From contig CAZSRF010000002.1 in NCBI GenBank assembly GCA_964609155.1, forward strand, positions 1-64,000: a DNA stretch of 64,000 nt, written 5' to 3'. Origin of the DNA: JAGOUU01 sp964609155. Lineage in GTDB: Bacteria > Pseudomonadota > Gammaproteobacteria > JAGOUU01. Under the pieces are notes generated by a model. It saw nothing but the letters and a program-made list of their open reading frames with translations. It had not been told where the DNA came from and ran no database searches. The translations under genes were made by a program, and so were the position numbers. This document shows positions 62,372 to 64,000 of this stretch, one piece after another. How positions within the stretch are numbered: the first letter of the stretch is position 1; the number at the start of each line of letters is the position of its first letter.

Positions 62372-62493
62372 CATTTCTAATACCTTGTAATTTACTTGGA
62401 TTATAAAGAAGCAAACTTAACACTAACTGAATCTAATTTTTTTAATCTAGATATTCAATTTAACTATTTAGCAGTGAAATTAAAGAAATTCAG

Positions 62494-62591
62494 GACTTAT
62501 GAACAATGATTGTAAACTGCCATCTCGGTCAAGCGCAGTGCGCTGAACCAAGATTCTCAGCTGCAAGATACGGCTGTATAACAAGCTTTTG
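62494..62591 (+). repeat. Dispersed repeat, copy D
   Basis: Starts GACTTATGAACAATGATTG and contains CATCTCGGTCAAGCGCAGTG, CTGCAAGATAC and ACAAGCTTTTGC, matching copies B and C. It ends at the stop codon of pnuC. The small hairpin is GCGC-AGT-GCGC here and GCAC-GAA-GTGC in copy C, a paired change. Confidence 0.7.
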
Positions 62592-63227
62592 CTAGCCTGT
62601 AGTGTGGGATATCAGGATGTCAGATGATTCCATAGATAATTGGGATAATTGTCGTGATTGGTTGTTTTTGTACCAAATTTTATACCAGGTAGTGAAGCCA
62701 TATATTGCCACAAAAAGATAACAAATATTTAATACAAAATGCCCTGTTAAGGTTTTATGGTAAAACATGCTGATCATGAGTAAATCAGTGATAAACCAAA
62801 TAATCCAGTTTTCTATATACCGTCTAGCTGTTAACCATTGGCCAATTAGGCTTAATGCCATTGTCATAGCATCAAGGTGAGGGATAGTAGAATTAGTATA
62901 TTGGGTTAAAATAAAATAAGTTGTAATATACCCAAACGTTAAACATACTAACAATTTGACAATGGTATTTGTATCTAAAAAGATAATATCAGCAGGTTTA
63001 GAATGAGCACCACCATAGGTCCAATGGAATAATCCATATAGAGCCAGAGAGATATAAATAATTTCAAGAAATGCTTCACCGTAGATACCAGTAGTATAAT
63101 AAAGATAAAGACTAATTAAATTTGATATGATGCACAACGGCCAACCCCAAATATTATTTCGAGCATAGAGTACCGTAATACTAAAAGAAAGTAGGGCGCC
63201 AAAGTAATCTGCAAAAAAAATACTCAT
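62592..63227 (-). CDS. pnuC: Nicotinamide riboside/mononucleotide transporter PnuC
   Basis: An inner-membrane facilitator for nicotinamide riboside. From ATG 63227 it has 211 residues and seven hydrophobic segments; family features are FFADYFGALLSFSITVLYARNNIWGWP, FLEIIYISLALYGLFHW and WLTARRYIENWIIWFITD. An in-frame TTG at 63260 would overlap mnmA by 28 bp; I chose the ATG 6 bp after the mnmA stop. It is probably co-transcribed with mnmA. With pncB it covers pyridine salvage. Confidence 0.9.
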   Translation of the reverse strand: MSIFFADYFGALLSFSITVLYARNNIWGWPLCIISNLISLYLYYTTGIYGEAFLEIIYISLALYGLFHWTYGGAHSKPADIIFLDTNTIVKLLVCLTFGYITTYFILTQYTNSTIPHLDAMTMALSLIGQWLTARRYIENWIIWFITDLLMISMFYHKTLTGHFVLNICYLFVAIYGFTTWYKIWYKNNQSRQLSQLSMESSDILISHTTG

Positions 63228-63232
63228 AGATA

Positions 63233-64000
63233 TTAGGTGATAACTCCTCCACCTAGGCAAACATTGCTATCATTATAGTCATAAAACACCATTGTTTGTC
63301 CAGGAGTAATAGCTCTTTGCGGTTTATCAAATTTAACAATGAGCTGCTTAGAGTCACTAATATTAATATAAGCTAATTGATCTGGTTGGCGATATCTTGA
63401 TTTTATGTAAACAGGGGTACTTTCAGTCAAGTCATTTACAATTGAAATGAAATTGTAATTAGTTACAGTGGCTTCTGAGCGATATAACAAAGGATGATTA
63501 GAGCCTTGTACTACTAAAAGTGTATTGTTGTCTAGATTTTTTTGAGCTACATACCATGGAAGCTCAGAATAGTTTTTAAGGCCACCCAAATTAAGTCCTT
63601 GGCGCTGTCCTAGTGTATAATACATAAGGCCATCATGGCGGCCGATAATATTATTGTTAACATCTATAATATTTCCAGGGTTAGCTGGTAAGTATTTACT
63701 TAGAAAATTTTTAAATTTTACCTCACCTATAAAACAGATACCTGTACTATCTTTTTTATCATGAGTAACAAGATCAAGCTCTTTTGCTATAGCACGTATC
63801 TCAGGCTTGGTTAATTCTCCAATAGGAAATAGACTTCTTGATAATTGTGTTTGATTTAAAGCACAAAGAAAATAACTTTGATCTTTATTAGTATCAATGG
63901 CTTTTAGAAGCTGGTATGTATTATTATTTTTACAAATTCTTGCATAATGTCCAGTGGCTATATAGTCTGCATTGAGATTATTACAAGCATAATCTAAAAA
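63233..64000 (-). CDS. mnmA: tRNA-specific 2-thiouridylase MnmA (C-terminal part; 5' end outside window)
   Basis: Thiolates U34 of Lys, Glu and Gln tRNAs. The frame is open to the window edge and encodes NADYIATGHYARI, DQSYFLCALNQ, LFPIGELTKPEIR and KKDSTGICFIGE (the persulfide-forming Cys), then GRHDGLMYYTLGQRQGLNLGG and the C-terminal beta-barrel ending in VCLGGGVIT. About 255 residues are visible; the N-terminal ATP-binding domain lies beyond position 64000. The internal ATG at 63625 is not a start. Confidence 0.95.
   Translation of the reverse strand, partial: FLDYACNNLNADYIATGHYARICKNNNTYQLLKAIDTNKDQSYFLCALNQTQLSRSLFPIGELTKPEIRAIAKELDLVTHDKKDSTGICFIGEVKFKNFLSKYLPANPGNIIDVNNNIIGRHDGLMYYTLGQRQGLNLGGLKNYSELPWYVAQKNLDNNTLLVVQGSNHPLLYRSEATVTNYNFISIVNDLTESTPVYIKSRYRQPDQLAYINISDSKQLIVKFDKPQRAITPGQTMVFYDYNDSNVCLGGGVIT

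Larger units (their letters stand above)
62259..62591. other. Intergenic region with an inverted repeat and a dispersed repeat copy
   Basis: No gene is visible. It holds a 13-bp inverted repeat (62316-62371) in the presumed promoter region of the 185-aa gene, an AT-rich stretch without recognisable features (62375-62493), and copy D of the dispersed repeat. Confidence 0.55.

Noticed and set aside
1..64000. CRISPR array, rRNA or tRNA genes
   Set aside because: I found no regularly spaced repeats with unique spacers, no rRNA signature and no cloverleaf I could fold with confidence. A tRNAscan-type search would settle the tRNA point.

Overview
The window is an AT-rich stretch (about one third G+C by eye) of a gammaproteobacterial chromosome. 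Several features suggest a host-associated or intracellular lineage, most likely Legionellales or a relative: a secreted GDA1/CD39 apyrase, an M4 elastase-like protease, ankyrin and Sel1 repeat proteins, an Rhs tail and a BarA/LetS-type hybrid kinase. The order-level placement is inference from gene content only.

Layout. 1-1391: the 3' end of an Rhs-type gene plus a membrane protein that may be its immunity partner. 1436-6464: coaBC, a rhodanese, slt, a tiny lipoprotein and an L,D-transpeptidase. 6677-10209: prpB-prpC-prpD for propionate catabolism. 10254-12190: an IS607-type element (serine recombinase plus TnpB), followed by an orphan gene. 13285-15248: a DCC/HTTM pair. 15270-18607: ppsR and ppsA, divergent. 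18608-18968: a nested repeat block, in which a 289-bp MITE-like element with 10-bp target duplications sits inside another dispersed repeat. 18969-20285: apyrase. 21289-24546: a yafS-like methyltransferase, rnhA, dnaQ and an antiporter. 24536-30651: an AddB-like/AddA-like repair pair. 33217-39352: htrA, then lepA-rnc-era-recO-acpS without lepB or pdxJ between them. 39496-45439: M4 protease, then a BarA-like kinase with an ABC_sub_bind protein. 45723-51230: a block with two distant paralogs of an unrecognised multi-membrane-span family, a YhhN protein between them, and a protein that joins a ubiquitin-like domain to ankyrin repeats. 51407-55052: rlmD and relA. 55064-64000: a small membrane protein, a Sel1 protein, a TPR methyltransferase, a LOG protein, adk, pncB, two orphans, pnuC and the 3' part of mnmA.

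How the genes fit together. The prp genes with ppsA/ppsR fit growth on propionyl-CoA and pyruvate with gluconeogenesis. pncB and pnuC indicate scavenging of NAD precursors. relA and the BarA-like kinase are typical inputs to the stringent/life-cycle switch of intracellular gammaproteobacteria. Accessory genes (Rhs tail, 20531, 45723, 50562) look visibly richer in G+C than the housekeeping genes around them.

The most unusual items are the ubiquitin-like/ankyrin fusion, the multi-span paralog family beside it, the Rhs tail/immunity candidate, the nested MITE, and a four-copy dispersed repeat with a compensatory base change in a hairpin.
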